The position numbers and the translations under genes were made by a program. This document shows positions 18,255 through 27,160 of a DNA stretch of 64,000 bases, in pieces. Origin of the DNA: Flavisolibacter longurius (GTDB taxonomy: Bacteria; Bacteroidota; Bacteroidia; Chitinophagales; Chitinophagaceae); contig JABUMY010000006.1 in NCBI GenBank assembly GCA_013327885.1, positions 62,001 through 126,000 on the forward strand. Reading direction: 5' to 3'. The notes under the pieces were generated by a model that saw only the letters and a program-made list of their open reading frames with translations, did no database searches and was not told where the DNA came from. Each line of letters opens with the position of its first letter. Position 1 is the first letter of the stretch.

Positions 18255-19148
18255 ATGAAAAACGCTATTTGTAGTTTCTCTCTTTTATTGCTGTTGAGTT
18301 GTACCAATTCCAAAACGGAACCGGTTTCGAAAAACACTACCGCACCAGCCGAACAAACAACCAAAGCAAACGATACGGCCCAAAAAGAAAACAGGGTGGC
18401 GGCCGATGTTGCTACCATCATGGCCCGCCCGCAGGTACCGGTGCTTTGCTATCACCACATTCGCGAAATTCAAATGCCCAGCCGCAAGGATCGTGGATAC
18501 GAGGTGACCCTGGCGCAATTTAAAGCGCAGATGAAGGCATTGGCTGACAGCGGTTACCAAACTATTTTACCTGACCAGCTCAATGATTACCTCGTTTACG
18601 GAACACCGCTACCACCCAAGCCGGTGATGCTTACCTATGATGATACAAGCGAAGAGCATTTTACCATTGCCAAACCCGAAATGGAAAAATATGGTTTCAA
18701 AGGTGTGTTTTTCCTGATGACCATCTCCATTGACCGCCCCCGTTATATGACCAAAGCACAGATCAAGCAACTGGCAGACGATGGCCATGCCGTTGCATCC
18801 CACACCTGGGATCATCACCGCGTAGACCGTTACAAAAGCGAGAATACAGTAGAGGAACGTGGCGTGAAAAAAGTGGTAAACGATTGGGAGCAGCAACTGG
18901 GCAAATCAAAAAAAACCATTGAAGAAATTACCGGCAAACCCGTGGTGGATTTTGCTTATCCCTTTGGCATCTGGAGCAAAGAAGGCATCCCGGAGATCAG
19001 AAAACAAGGGTACCGCATGGCTTTCCAGCTTTCTACTAAACGCGATTCGCTGGAGCCTATGTACACGGTTCGCCGGATGATCGTTTCGCCGGAATGGTCG
19101 GCTGAGGGAATGATCCGTGTGATGAAAAGTACATTCAGTCGCTTGTAA
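18255..19148 (+). CDS. Polysaccharide deacetylase-family lipoprotein
   Basis: The 297-residue product has a lipoprotein signal with lipobox LLSC and a Thr/Lys-rich spacer. It then has a NodB-homology domain at about 65-280 with MLTYDDTSEEHF (metal- and base-binding Asp pair) and SHTWDHHRVD (the H-x3-H type metal site). Such enzymes remove N-acetyl groups from peptidoglycan, chitin oligomers or exopolysaccharide. Location at the periplasmic face or cell surface is inferred from the lipobox. The gene stands alone between the repair unit and a small-protein region. Confidence 0.9.
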   Translation: MKNAICSFSLLLLLSCTNSKTEPVSKNTTAPAEQTTKANDTAQKENRVAADVATIMARPQVPVLCYHHIREIQMPSRKDRGYEVTLAQFKAQMKALADSGYQTILPDQLNDYLVYGTPLPPKPVMLTYDDTSEEHFTIAKPEMEKYGFKGVFFLMTISIDRPRYMTKAQIKQLADDGHAVASHTWDHHRVDRYKSENTVEERGVKKVVNDWEQQLGKSKKTIEEITGKPVVDFAYPFGIWSKEGIPEIRKQGYRMAFQLSTKRDSLEPMYTVRRMIVSPEWSAEGMIRVMKSTFSRL

Positions 19149-19295
19149 AGGAATTACTGCAAGAGGATTGAAAAAATCGATGCAGGATTTCCCCAACGAG
19201 AGGTGCAGCAAAAATAATGAAAAAAATAACCGTAATTTTTTTTGAAAACCACAGGACTGGAACAATGTTTGGATTTTCGTAAGAAAATTGAGGTT

Positions 19296-19451
19296 ATGTT
19301 TCCAGTGTGGTTTTTTATTTTGGTGATAAGTGCGATCTGTTACCTTTTGTATATTACCCGTACAACCGAAGAAGATATTGTTGTGATGAGCAAGAATCAT
19401 TTGAAGCGTTTACAATATTGGATGAAGGATACGGTGTCGGTGAAAGAATAA
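19296..19451 (+). CDS. Possible small membrane protein
   Basis: A 51-codon frame starts MFPVWFFILVISAICYLLY, giving one clear transmembrane helix, then a charged cytoplasmic tail ending MKDTVSVKE. It has no known family. It ends just before a strong bidirectional hairpin, which would suit a short transcribed gene, but coding is not proven. Confidence 0.35.
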   Translation: MFPVWFFILVISAICYLLYITRTTEEDIVVMSKNHLKRLQYWMKDTVSVKE

Positions 19452-19493
19452 AGGCAGGAGGGTCATATTCGCATACGCAATACCGTTACTAAT

Positions 19494-19540
19494 TTTAAAC
19501 GAGAACAGATGCAGGTTGCCTGCATCTGTTCTCGTTTAAA
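19494..19540. terminator. Perfect 22-bp hairpin between convergent genes
   Basis: Arms 19494-19515 and 19519-19540 are exact reverse complements (centre GCAGG-TTG-CCTGC) with only a 3-base loop. They start and end with TTTAAA. It can terminate both strands; the stem is longer than most terminators here. Confidence 0.85.
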
Positions 19541-19550
19541 AACCAGGGCA

Positions 19551-19751
19551 TTACTGTCTGGAATCCTTTCCTTTTGATAGAACTACTAACAATACGATAA
19601 CAAGAGCAGCACCTGCCACCCAAACCCAGGGCGATGCATACCAAACATCATTTATCGGTTCCATTGTACTATCTGATTCTGGAAGGGCTTCCTGTCCAAA
19701 GAGAACAAAGGTTGTCAACAACGAAAGAATAAAAAGGCAACGCTTTTTCAT
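19551..19751 (-). CDS. Small membrane protein, unknown
   Basis: The 66-residue product has a signal-like N-terminus (MKKRCLFILSLLTTFVLFGQ), a short acidic segment (ALPESDSTMEPINDVWY) and one transmembrane helix (WVWVAGAALVIVLLVVLS), ending in a charged GKDSRQ tail. It follows yggS on the same strand by 45 bases. I do not recognise the family. Confidence 0.65.
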   Translation of the reverse strand: MKKRCLFILSLLTTFVLFGQEALPESDSTMEPINDVWYASPWVWVAGAALVIVLLVVLSKGKDSRQ

Positions 19752-19796
19752 GTAACGGTGGTTTGGTTTAGATGATGTGGATGGTAAAGATAATTT

Positions 19797-20462
19797 TCAC
19801 CGGCTTCCAAAAAGCAGGCTGCCGATCCGCACAAGGTTACTGCCCTCTTCCAGCGCAAGCCCGTAATCGCCGCTCATTCCCATTGACAGGGTACTAAAAT
19901 CGCAATTGGGATAGGAGGTGGCTTTGTAATGGTCGTAAAGTTTTTTCAGCGTTTGAAATTCCGATCGTACCAATTCTTTGTTCTCGGAAAACGAAGCCAT
20001 TCCCATCAGGCCATGAATACGGATGTTTTTCATCGCTGCCAATTCCGGCGACGACAGCAATTGCTCTAATTCTGAACTGTCCAATCCAAACTTCGTTTCT
20101 TCGCTGGCAATGTGCACTTGCAGCAAAACGGGAATGACCCGGTCTACTTTCAAGGCCTGCTTGTATACTTCTTTCAGCAGTTTTAAACTATCAATGCCAT
20201 GGATCATGTGCACAAAGGGGACAATGTACTTGACCTTGTTGCTTTGCAGGTGACCGATAAAATGCCAGCGAATATCAGGCGGTAATTGCGGTTGCTTCTC
20301 CACCAGCTCCTGCACGTAGTTCTCTCCAAAATCACGCTGGCCAAGTGCATACAATTCCTGGATGGCCGCCACCGGTTTTGTTTTACTGACCGCAACCAGC
20401 CTGGCATTTTTTTGCGCAATTTCTTCTTTTATTCTTTCAAAGTTTTCGGACTGTATCAACAT
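19797..20462 (-). CDS. yggS: YggS-family pyridoxal phosphate homeostasis protein
   Basis: This 221-residue PLP-binding protein has the alanine racemase-like TIM barrel, with the PLP lysine in LVAVSKTKP (about 27) and the diagnostic HFIGHLQSNK and LSMGMSGDY segments. It has no known enzymatic reaction; the family keeps free PLP levels and amino-acid pools in balance. It is divergent from a lipoprotein gene, with a -7 box in the short space between them. Confidence 0.95.
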   Translation of the reverse strand: MLIQSENFERIKEEIAQKNARLVAVSKTKPVAAIQELYALGQRDFGENYVQELVEKQPQLPPDIRWHFIGHLQSNKVKYIVPFVHMIHGIDSLKLLKEVYKQALKVDRVIPVLLQVHIASEETKFGLDSSELEQLLSSPELAAMKNIRIHGLMGMASFSENKELVRSEFQTLKKLYDHYKATSYPNCDFSTLSMGMSGDYGLALEEGSNLVRIGSLLFGSR

Positions 20463-20483
20463 TTAAGGTTTTTATGAACCCTG

Positions 20484-20491
20484 CAAAAGTA
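20484..20491 (-). promoter_or_regulatory. -7 box before yggS
   Basis: The minus strand reads TACTTTTG, 21 bases before the yggS ATG at 20462, a full match to TAnnTTTG. Confidence 0.45.
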
Positions 20492-20526
20492 GTCCATCCC
20501 TAATTTCGCGGTGATATAACATCGGC

Positions 20527-21180
20527 ATGCGCTTAATTCAGAACTATATTCTCTTAATCGGTCTATTGTGCCTGGCATCCTGTCGCACGGTTTCTTATTT
20601 CGATTCGCCCAACAACCTAAAAAACAGGGAAGGCACACTCTACCTGCACGATGGAAAGGCACTCGATGGTAAGCTGGTGATTGAAACAGAGAATATTTTC
20701 GGAGGCAAAGTCAAATTATTTGCCGGTGAAGAACGAAGACCCATGCAGTTCAGCTTAAGCCAGGTACGTGGGTATGCAATGGACAACAATGAGTATGAAT
20801 TAAAGGAGATCCGTGAGGGTTTGTCGATAGGCAAGCGGCAGTTTTTTATGAAGCGGCTCACGCCGGAAGGATCACGCATGCACCTCTACGAATTTTCGAA
20901 GAAAGAGATCGTGAATAAAACGTCTTCACGGCACGTTTTGGAATATTATGTTGAATTGCCAGGAGAAGAAGATAACCTTGTTTTTTCTACCAATGGCAGT
21001 CATTTTGTACCGCATTTTGAACAGAAGGTTAGCCGCATTGTTAGCGATTGTCCAACATTGGCAAAAAAGATCGCAGAAAAACAAAACGGATTTTTTTATG
21101 CGCAGGTAAACCTGTTGCGGGAAAAAAGGGTTGATGTGCTGATGCGGATCATCGAGGAATACAACAACTGCGGTCAGTAA
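20527..21180 (+). CDS. Lipoprotein of unknown function
   Basis: The 217-residue product has a signal peptide with lipobox LASC at about residues 16-19. The mature part starts with beta-rich sequence (REGTLYLHDGKALDGKLV), which suggests a small barrel or SH3-like fold, and ends in a helical segment with several Lys/Glu. I do not recognise a family. Confidence 0.75.
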   Translation: MRLIQNYILLIGLLCLASCRTVSYFDSPNNLKNREGTLYLHDGKALDGKLVIETENIFGGKVKLFAGEERRPMQFSLSQVRGYAMDNNEYELKEIREGLSIGKRQFFMKRLTPEGSRMHLYEFSKKEIVNKTSSRHVLEYYVELPGEEDNLVFSTNGSHFVPHFEQKVSRIVSDCPTLAKKIAEKQNGFFYAQVNLLREKRVDVLMRIIEEYNNCGQ

Positions 21181-21371
21181 GTAAGTGCTCATTCTTTTAG
21201 AGTTACCGCTTCATCATCAATTATTCTCAACTGGTATGTTCAGTGAAAAGGTGTTGCATTCCTACCAGTGCCCGGGAAATTCTGCGAGTTCACTATCTAC
21301 TCTTCTTAATCATATCACATCAATAGGGTAGCTGCCGGCTTTTTGTGGGAATTAATTTTAAGATTAAACCC

Positions 21372-22310
21372 ATGAATATGAAACGGTTCATCTTTACCCT
21401 GGGATGGCTTTCCGTAATGACTGCAGCCTACTCCCAAAATGTTGGTATCGGTACCACGGTTCCGCAAAAATTATTGTCGATAAACGGGTCTCTTCTTGTT
21501 GACCAGGGAAATGCCAACCCTGGCACATTGGACTCTGCAGGACTACGGTTTGGCACCACGACAGGTGTGGGGATCACGAGCACCCGGGTCGGTACGGTAG
21601 CGCCGTTGAACGGATTGGATTTTTGGACGCAAAATACAAGGCGGCTCACCATCAATAGTTCCGGTTTTGTGGGGATCAATACCACAAACCCAATTTACCG
21701 ATTGGACGTTTTTGGGTCAATCCGAGGATTGAATCTTTTTAGCACAGGCGATATTTCAGCTGACTACAACGCGTACATTGGTGGCTCGACAACGATCGAT
21801 GAATACCTTGGCATCGGCGGATCGTACAGTCCTTCGTACCGTTTGTACGTTAATGGGAATGCCCTTATCAATACAAATCTTGGTGTGAACGGAAGCGCCA
21901 GGGTGGATGGAGCTACCAGTTTAAATAGTACCCTTACCGTTGATGGCAAGATCACTAACGGCGGTAAAGCAATCATGCTTAGTAATTCTGGCACAACACT
22001 ACGTTCTGGATTTACAAAAGGTGCATTCGGGGTGCTTCTAGCTGCCGGAGCCTCACATACCATCGAATTTTGCATTCCCAATTTTACAGGGGATAATGAC
22101 AATGTAAGAGTGATGACGGCGCAGTTTATTCCTGGTTCCGGAAATTCAAATGCCGGCTGTTTTATTTTCACCCCAATAGGCACCGATCAAAGCAGCTCAG
22201 CATGCAGTGGTGGCAGTTCGGCATTTGTGAGGGTGACCAATGGATGCAGCAGTTCTGCCAACACCGGCACCAATGCTGTACTGCATCTTTTTACCGTTGT
22301 TACCAATTAA
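21372..22310 (+). CDS. Secreted repeat protein, tail-fibre-like
   Basis: The 312-residue product has a signal peptide (MKRFIFTLGWLSVMTAAYSQ). It then has the phrase NVGIGTTVPQKLLSINGSLL, common in Bacteroidota secreted fibre-like proteins, and repeated YRL-V-G-G short units (YRLDVFGSIRG, YRLYVNGNALI). The middle is rich in Gly, Ser, Thr and Asn and looks like a beta-helix. There is no S74 chaperone domain or type IX sorting domain at the end. It is probably an extracellular or surface protein of unknown role. An ATG at 21378 is an alternative start. Confidence 0.7.
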   Translation: MNMKRFIFTLGWLSVMTAAYSQNVGIGTTVPQKLLSINGSLLVDQGNANPGTLDSAGLRFGTTTGVGITSTRVGTVAPLNGLDFWTQNTRRLTINSSGFVGINTTNPIYRLDVFGSIRGLNLFSTGDISADYNAYIGGSTTIDEYLGIGGSYSPSYRLYVNGNALINTNLGVNGSARVDGATSLNSTLTVDGKITNGGKAIMLSNSGTTLRSGFTKGAFGVLLAAGASHTIEFCIPNFTGDNDNVRVMTAQFIPGSGNSNAGCFIFTPIGTDQSSSACSGGSSAFVRVTNGCSSSANTGTNAVLHLFTVVTN

Positions 22311-22311
22311 T

Positions 22312-22339
22312 AAAAAAGCCGGGACTTCCCGGCTTTTTT
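22312..22339. terminator. Bidirectional terminator
   Basis: AAAAAAGCCGGG and CCCGGCTTTTTT arms flank an ACTT loop. It lies between the stops of two converging genes. Confidence 0.9.
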
Positions 22340-23493
22340 TATTTCAGTATTGTTCGGCTGATCACAATTCGCTGCACTTCGCTGGTGCCCTCGTAGATCT
22401 GCGTGATCTTGGCATCCCGCATCAATCGCTCTACGTGGTATTCTTTTACATAACCATAGCCGCCATGGATCTGTACGGCTTCTACTGTCGTCCACATAGC
22501 GGTTTCTGAAGAAAATACTTTGGCCATCGAAGCGCTCAGGGTGTAATCTTTTTTCTGGTCTTTTTCAAAAGCAGCTTTCAGGCAAAGTAGCCGGGAAGCT
22601 TCAATACGTGTTGCCATATCGGCTAGCTTAAAGGCAATGGCCTGGTGATTGGCGATCTCCGTTCCAAAAGCCTTACGCTCTTTGCTATACTTCAACGACA
22701 ATTCGTAAGCTCCGCTGGCAATGCCCAACGCCTGGGACGCGATGCCTATCCTTCCGCCAGACAGTGTGCTCATCGCGAACTTAAAACCAAAGCCCGGCTC
22801 ACCGATCATATTTTCCTTTGGCACTTTTACATCATTGAATAGAATGGTATGCGTATCGGAAGCACGGATACCCAGCTTGTTTTCCTTGCCACCAACCACA
22901 ACACCCGGCCATGATTTTTCAACAATAAAAACACTGATGCCTTTGTGTCCCTTGGACGGATCGGTTTGAGCGATCACCAGGTAAACTGAAGCCGAGCCGC
23001 CATTGGTGATCCAGTTCTTTGTACCGTTCAGGAGGAAATGATCGCCTTGGTCTTCGGCTGTTGTGCGTTGCGAAGTGGCATCACTCCCGGCTTCGGGTTC
23101 GCTCAACAAAAAAGCGCCGGTATACAGGGCGCCGTCTTTTTTACCCTGGGCAAGCGGTACCAGGTATTTTTGTTTTTGCTCTTCGGTTCCATAGGCTTCC
23201 AGGCCATAACAAACAAGACTGTTGTTCACGCTCATACAAACACTCACGCTTGCATCGATCTTGCTGATCTCTTCCATGGCCAGCACATAACTCACCGTAT
23301 CCAAACCGGCACCGCCATAGTCGGGAGAAACCATCATTCCCATAAATCCAAGGTCGGCCAGCTTTTCCAGTTGTTCACGGGGGAGTTGCATTTTTTCATC
23401 GCGTTCGATAACGCCGGGGAGGCATTCGTTCTGTGCAAAATCACGGGCTGCCTGTTGTATCATCAGGTGTTCTTCAGTAAGCTGAAAGTTCAT
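22339..23493 (-). CDS. Acyl-CoA dehydrogenase (short-chain type)
   Basis: This 384-residue FAD enzyme carries out the first oxidation step of fatty-acid or branched-chain acyl-CoA breakdown, passing electrons to ETF. It shows the two family signatures (GAFLLSEPEAGSD in the middle domain and HGGYGYVKEYHVERLMRDAK near the end) and the catalytic Glu in IYEGTSEVQR. Length and active-site context resemble butyryl-CoA dehydrogenase. Start ATG 23491-23493 (MNFQLTEEH) is the usual family start. There is no ETF or thiolase gene in the window. Confidence 0.94.
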   Translation of the reverse strand: MNFQLTEEHLMIQQAARDFAQNECLPGVIERDEKMQLPREQLEKLADLGFMGMMVSPDYGGAGLDTVSYVLAMEEISKIDASVSVCMSVNNSLVCYGLEAYGTEEQKQKYLVPLAQGKKDGALYTGAFLLSEPEAGSDATSQRTTAEDQGDHFLLNGTKNWITNGGSASVYLVIAQTDPSKGHKGISVFIVEKSWPGVVVGGKENKLGIRASDTHTILFNDVKVPKENMIGEPGFGFKFAMSTLSGGRIGIASQALGIASGAYELSLKYSKERKAFGTEIANHQAIAFKLADMATRIEASRLLCLKAAFEKDQKKDYTLSASMAKVFSSETAMWTTVEAVQIHGGYGYVKEYHVERLMRDAKITQIYEGTSEVQRIVISRTILK

Positions 23494-23515
23494 ATAGCGC
23501 AAAAGATTTGTGCGG

Positions 23516-23544
23516 CAAATATAGTGATGGAACGGGTTTGCAAA
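23516..23544 (-). promoter_or_regulatory. Promoter before acyl-CoA dehydrogenase
   Basis: On the minus strand TTTG (23541-23544) is followed after 17 bases by TATATTTG (23516-23523), a good match to the Bacteroidota promoter, 22 bases before the ATG. Confidence 0.55.
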
Positions 23545-23662
23545 GAAGAGCAGGCTTGCTGCTAATTGAATAAGGAATCGACGTTTTTATCAATCTGCTA
23601 CGCATTCATAACAAGAAAGTGATACCACAATAGCCAATGTGTATAGTTCGTTTTTGTTCAAG

Positions 23663-23690
23663 AAAAAACCCTCCGCATAGTGGAGGGTTA
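23663..23690 (-). terminator. Terminator of pyk
   Basis: AACCCTCC and GGAGGGTT arms enclose a 7-base loop, followed on the minus strand by a run of six T. It lies about 85 bases beyond the pyruvate kinase stop. Confidence 0.85.
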
Positions 23691-23775
23691 GCTATCTATT
23701 ATTTAATGCTGTAAAAGCTATCGGCGGTCGAAAGGCGGCTGTTTCCTACTCACTACTCACCACTCACCATTCACC

Positions 23776-25266
23776 TCAATCCAGCTTCGTAATCTTGATA
23801 ACGTTGGTAGGCAGGTGAAGGTCAACCGGCGTGCTACCCGTATTCACAATCACGTGACCCGGCTTTAAAAATCCACGTTCTTTCAGGATGTTGATCTGGT
23901 CGAACATGATCTCGTCAAGGCTGTTTTCTTCGTTGTAGAAAAAGGCTCTAACACCCCAGCTAAGACTCAACTGGTTTACCAGCGAACGCTCTTTTGTGAA
24001 AATATAGAGTGGCGCTTTGGGGCGGTAGCTACTGATCATAAAGCCGGTGTAACCGCTTTGCGTCATACCAATCAGGGCATCGGCCTGTACATCATCGGCC
24101 AGCTTACAAGCGTTATAGCAAATGGCATCGCTCAGGAAAGAAGGAGAGTGGGGCTGCGGGGTCAGCGTTTCTTCCAGGTTAAACCGGTATTCGGTACGCT
24201 CCACTTCAATGATGATCTTGCGCATGGTTTCCACCACCAGCCTTGGGTTTTGCCCTGTAGCGGTTTCGCCACTCAGCATAACCGCGTCCGTTCCTTCCAG
24301 TACGGCGTTGGCGACGTCGGTGATCTCGCTACGGTTTGGCTTGTTCCGGTCGATCATGCTTTCCATCATTTGCGTAGCCACAATTACTGGTTTGGCACGG
24401 TGCAAGCACTTGCGGATGATGTTGCGCTGGATCAGCGGAATTTGTTCTACCGGCAGTTCAACACCCAGGTCACCACGGGCAATCATGATGCCGTCGCTTT
24501 CAACGATGATGTCGCGGATGTTAGTAAGCGCTTCCGGCTTTTCTATCTTGGCAATGATCTTTGTTTTGCTTTTCTTTTCCTGAAGTTTGTTGCGCAGGAT
24601 AATGATGTCCTTTACACTGCGAACAAAGGAAAGAGCCACCCAGTCAAGCTTTTGCTCGATGATAAATTCCAGGTCGATAAGATCTTTTTCGGTCAGCGCC
24701 GGCAAAGAGATCTTCGTATCGGGGAGGTTGATACCTTTTTTAGATGTGATCTTACCACCAAGGCTAACTTCAACCTGTACATCGTCGTTGCGGAGAATTC
24801 CTTTCACCACCACCTCGATCTTGCCATCATCGATCATGATCTTATTACCGACCCGAACATCTTTATGGAGATTGGGATAGGAAACATAGATCCGCTCGAT
24901 TGTGCCGACACATTTTTCATTGGTAAACGTAAGAATGTCACCTTTTTTTACGTCAAGACCGCCTTCCTGCATTTCGCCTACTCGTAGCTTGGGACCTTGC
25001 AGGTCGCCGAGGATGGCAATGTTGTACGGTTCGGTATTGTTGATCTTCCGAATGTCTTCAATAATACGCAGCTTGTCCTCATGACTGCCATGCGAAAAAT
25101 TCAGTCGAAAGACATTCACACCGCATTTCACCAGGTCTAAAAGCTGCTCGTAGGTATCGCAGGCGGGGCCTACGGTTGCTACAATTTTGGTGCGGTGATG
25201 GGTATGTTCAATACCGGCCGATTTGTCCATTTGCTTGTGCAAATATTTGTCTATGTTCTTGCTCAT
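23776..25266 (-). CDS. pyk: Pyruvate kinase
   Basis: This is the last step of glycolysis: phosphoenolpyruvate plus ADP to pyruvate plus ATP. The 496-residue product shows KIVATVGPACDTYEQ, NVFRLNFSHGSHEDK, the catalytic Lys region (IIAKIEKPEAL), MIARGDLGVELP and ATQMMESMI, plus the C-terminal allosteric domain (TRSGYTGFM-like TQSGYTGFM). A short tract of CACT/CACC repeats follows the stop. The next gene upstream, pfkA, is on the same strand 158 bases away, so two glycolytic control points are neighbours. Confidence 0.97.
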   Translation of the reverse strand: MSKNIDKYLHKQMDKSAGIEHTHHRTKIVATVGPACDTYEQLLDLVKCGVNVFRLNFSHGSHEDKLRIIEDIRKINNTEPYNIAILGDLQGPKLRVGEMQEGGLDVKKGDILTFTNEKCVGTIERIYVSYPNLHKDVRVGNKIMIDDGKIEVVVKGILRNDDVQVEVSLGGKITSKKGINLPDTKISLPALTEKDLIDLEFIIEQKLDWVALSFVRSVKDIIILRNKLQEKKSKTKIIAKIEKPEALTNIRDIIVESDGIMIARGDLGVELPVEQIPLIQRNIIRKCLHRAKPVIVATQMMESMIDRNKPNRSEITDVANAVLEGTDAVMLSGETATGQNPRLVVETMRKIIIEVERTEYRFNLEETLTPQPHSPSFLSDAICYNACKLADDVQADALIGMTQSGYTGFMISSYRPKAPLYIFTKERSLVNQLSLSWGVRAFFYNEENSLDEIMFDQINILKERGFLKPGHVIVNTGSTPVDLHLPTNVIKITKLD

Positions 25267-25424
25267 AATACCCCCTGTCCCTTGCGGTGACGATTTCCTG
25301 CCGGCTTCTGCATGTTGCCATGCCGTTGACGGCAGTATAGTTTTCAGTTAAAAATAAAATTTGCGCTGAAAGGTATAAAATACCCTTTTCAACAACCTAA
25401 AAGAGCTGTTTCGGCCAACCGGCG

Positions 25425-26408
25425 TTAGCTGGCGAGTATCTTCACGATTTTCATCCATTCCTGGTTAATGGTGCTTTTTTTCTTGTGCACATTGGCCAGG
25501 GGAACATAGTTCATTTTATTGTTCTGGATACCGACAAAAACGTTGTGCCGGCCTTCGATCAAACATTCCACCGCATGATAACCCATGCGGCTGGCAATCA
25601 GCCGGTCAAGACCGGTAGGAGAGCCGCCCCGCTGGATATGCCCCAAAATCGCCACCCTTGTTTCAATCTTCGGCATACGTTCGGTGATGATGCGGGCAAT
25701 TTCGTTGGCACCGCCGACACCGGAACCTTCGGCTACAATGATCAAGTTCACCAGTTTTTTCCGGCGCTCTTTTTCATGGAGCGAATCAATGATACTTTCA
25801 ATGTCAGTTTTTTGCTCCGGGATAAGTATGTTCTCTGCACCACAGGCTATGCCGCTGTGCAGGGCGATATAGCCGGCATCCCGACCCATCACTTCAATAA
25901 TAAAAAGGCGGTCATGCGCATCGGCCGTATCTCGAATTTTATCGATGGCTTCCACAGCCGTATTTACCGCCGTATCAAAGCCAATTGTGAAATCGGTTCC
26001 AGCGATGTCTTTGTCGATGGTGCCGGCGATCCCGATACAGGGAATATCGTATTCGGCGCTGAATTCTACGGCGCCGCGAAAGGAGCCATCGCCGCCAATG
26101 ATGACAAGGCCATCAATGCCGTGGCCTTTTAGGATCTTGTAGGCTTTTTCGCGGCCTTCGGAAGTTCTGAAATCTTTACAACGAGCTGTTTTTAAAATTG
26201 TACCGCCACGCTGAATGATATTGGCAACCGAGCGGTTTTCCATTTTGAAAATATCGTCCTCTAACAAACCCTGGTAACCACGCATGATCCCAAATACCTC
26301 AAGGCCATGGTAATTACCTGTACGAACTACGGCACGAATGGCGGCATTCATTCCCGGCGAGTCGCCGCCGGAGGTCAGCACACCAATCTTGCTTACTTTT
26401 TTTTCCAT
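25425..26408 (-). CDS. pfkA: ATP-dependent 6-phosphofructokinase
   Basis: This enzyme phosphorylates fructose-6-phosphate to the 1,6-bisphosphate. At 327 residues it is the bacterial PfkA length. It has GVLTSGGDSPGMNAAIRAVV, LVIIGGDGSFRGA (Gly after GGD marks the ATP-dependent, not pyrophosphate-dependent, type), the catalytic Asp in IDKDIAGTD, and EVMGRDAGYIA. A -7 box TATTTTTG lies upstream. Confidence 0.97.
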   Translation of the reverse strand: MEKKVSKIGVLTSGGDSPGMNAAIRAVVRTGNYHGLEVFGIMRGYQGLLEDDIFKMENRSVANIIQRGGTILKTARCKDFRTSEGREKAYKILKGHGIDGLVIIGGDGSFRGAVEFSAEYDIPCIGIAGTIDKDIAGTDFTIGFDTAVNTAVEAIDKIRDTADAHDRLFIIEVMGRDAGYIALHSGIACGAENILIPEQKTDIESIIDSLHEKERRKKLVNLIIVAEGSGVGGANEIARIITERMPKIETRVAILGHIQRGGSPTGLDRLIASRMGYHAVECLIEGRHNVFVGIQNNKMNYVPLANVHKKKSTINQEWMKIVKILAS

Positions 26409-26437
26409 TGCTATTTATTGGTTATTCAAAGAAAGGT

Positions 26438-26445
26438 CAAAAATA
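26438..26445 (-). promoter_or_regulatory. -7 box before pfkA
   Basis: The minus strand reads TATTTTTG, 29 bases before the ATG at 26408, a full match to TAnnTTTG. Confidence 0.45.
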
Positions 26446-27015
26446 AGGGATTGATTCTTAGTGTAGATTGTACATAATAATCTGCCATATGAGTAGCCTG
26501 TTCGGTTTAAAAGCGTGGCGAAGGTAAAGATTGCAGGCAAAACAATGCAGTGCGATTTTCAATAAAATACAAAATCCCCCTGCAGCTTACACTACAGAAG
26601 GATTTACCCTACAAACAGGAATGGTGAAAACTTGGTTGACTGTTGTACGAAATGTTTTTCGGGAGAGGAAAGTTGGATTTAAAACGAGACAGATATTACG
26701 CTAACAAACCTAAAAAGGTGAAGTTGATTGACAGGGATTGTAACCGTTGGCTTTCAAAGGATTTGGGAAAAATTTACTGGACGGTTGGATACTGGAATGT
26801 TGGTTTTTTCAATGATATTGGATCGTGCTTTCTATCAATCAACTTCTGGTACAAAAGTAATCGGTTGCATAAATCTGTGCAATGGCAGTTTCGCTTCATT
26901 TTCAACCTATGGTATTTACGTGGTAATGGGCCATCTATCGTAGTTTCTTATCGTGCAATAACCCAAACAACAAACGTAGAAATACGCAGTTTTTTTTCTA
27001 AAAAATCCTATTAAA
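26446..27015. other. Long spacer with possible gene remnant
   Basis: This part of a 750-base gap between pfkA and the cystathionine synthase gene holds no convincing gene. Two overlapping plus-strand frames of 60-120 codons exist (26643-27014 and 26728-26943), rich in Trp, Tyr, Phe and Lys, without start-site support or known motifs. The shape, with long open runs in two neighbouring frames, could be a decayed small membrane or secreted protein gene. Base composition is more AT-rich than in the flanking genes. Confidence 0.35.
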
Positions 27016-27047
27016 AAAGAAAAAGCCTTGCATTGCAAGGCTTTAGG
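27016..27047 (-). terminator. Terminator of the cystathionine synthase gene
   Basis: AAAGCCTTGCA (27022-27032) and TGCAAGGCTTT (27034-27044) form an 11-base-pair stem. On the minus strand a T-rich run follows. Confidence 0.8.
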
Positions 27048-27160
27048 TTTATATATTTTAAAAAGATGATAGGAGATTTACGATGAATCCGCTTCTACTC
27101 CTCTCGTAATTTGGCAGTAAGTAAATTCACTTACCAAACAACGAAGGTGTAAATTTACCC

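Noticed and set aside
23750-23776. Short CACT/CACC repeats near the pyk stop as a CRISPR or regulatory repeat
   Set aside because: The units are only 6-8 bases long, imperfect and without spacers. It is a plain low-complexity tract.
24058-24987. Open frame of 309 codons on the plus strand inside pyk
   Set aside because: It is antisense to a full-length pyruvate kinase with all motifs. No domain or start signal supports it.
26643-27014. Possible 123-residue protein
   Set aside because: It starts with TTG, has strong Trp/Tyr/Lys bias, no motif, and overlaps another open frame. It is listed only as a possible remnant.
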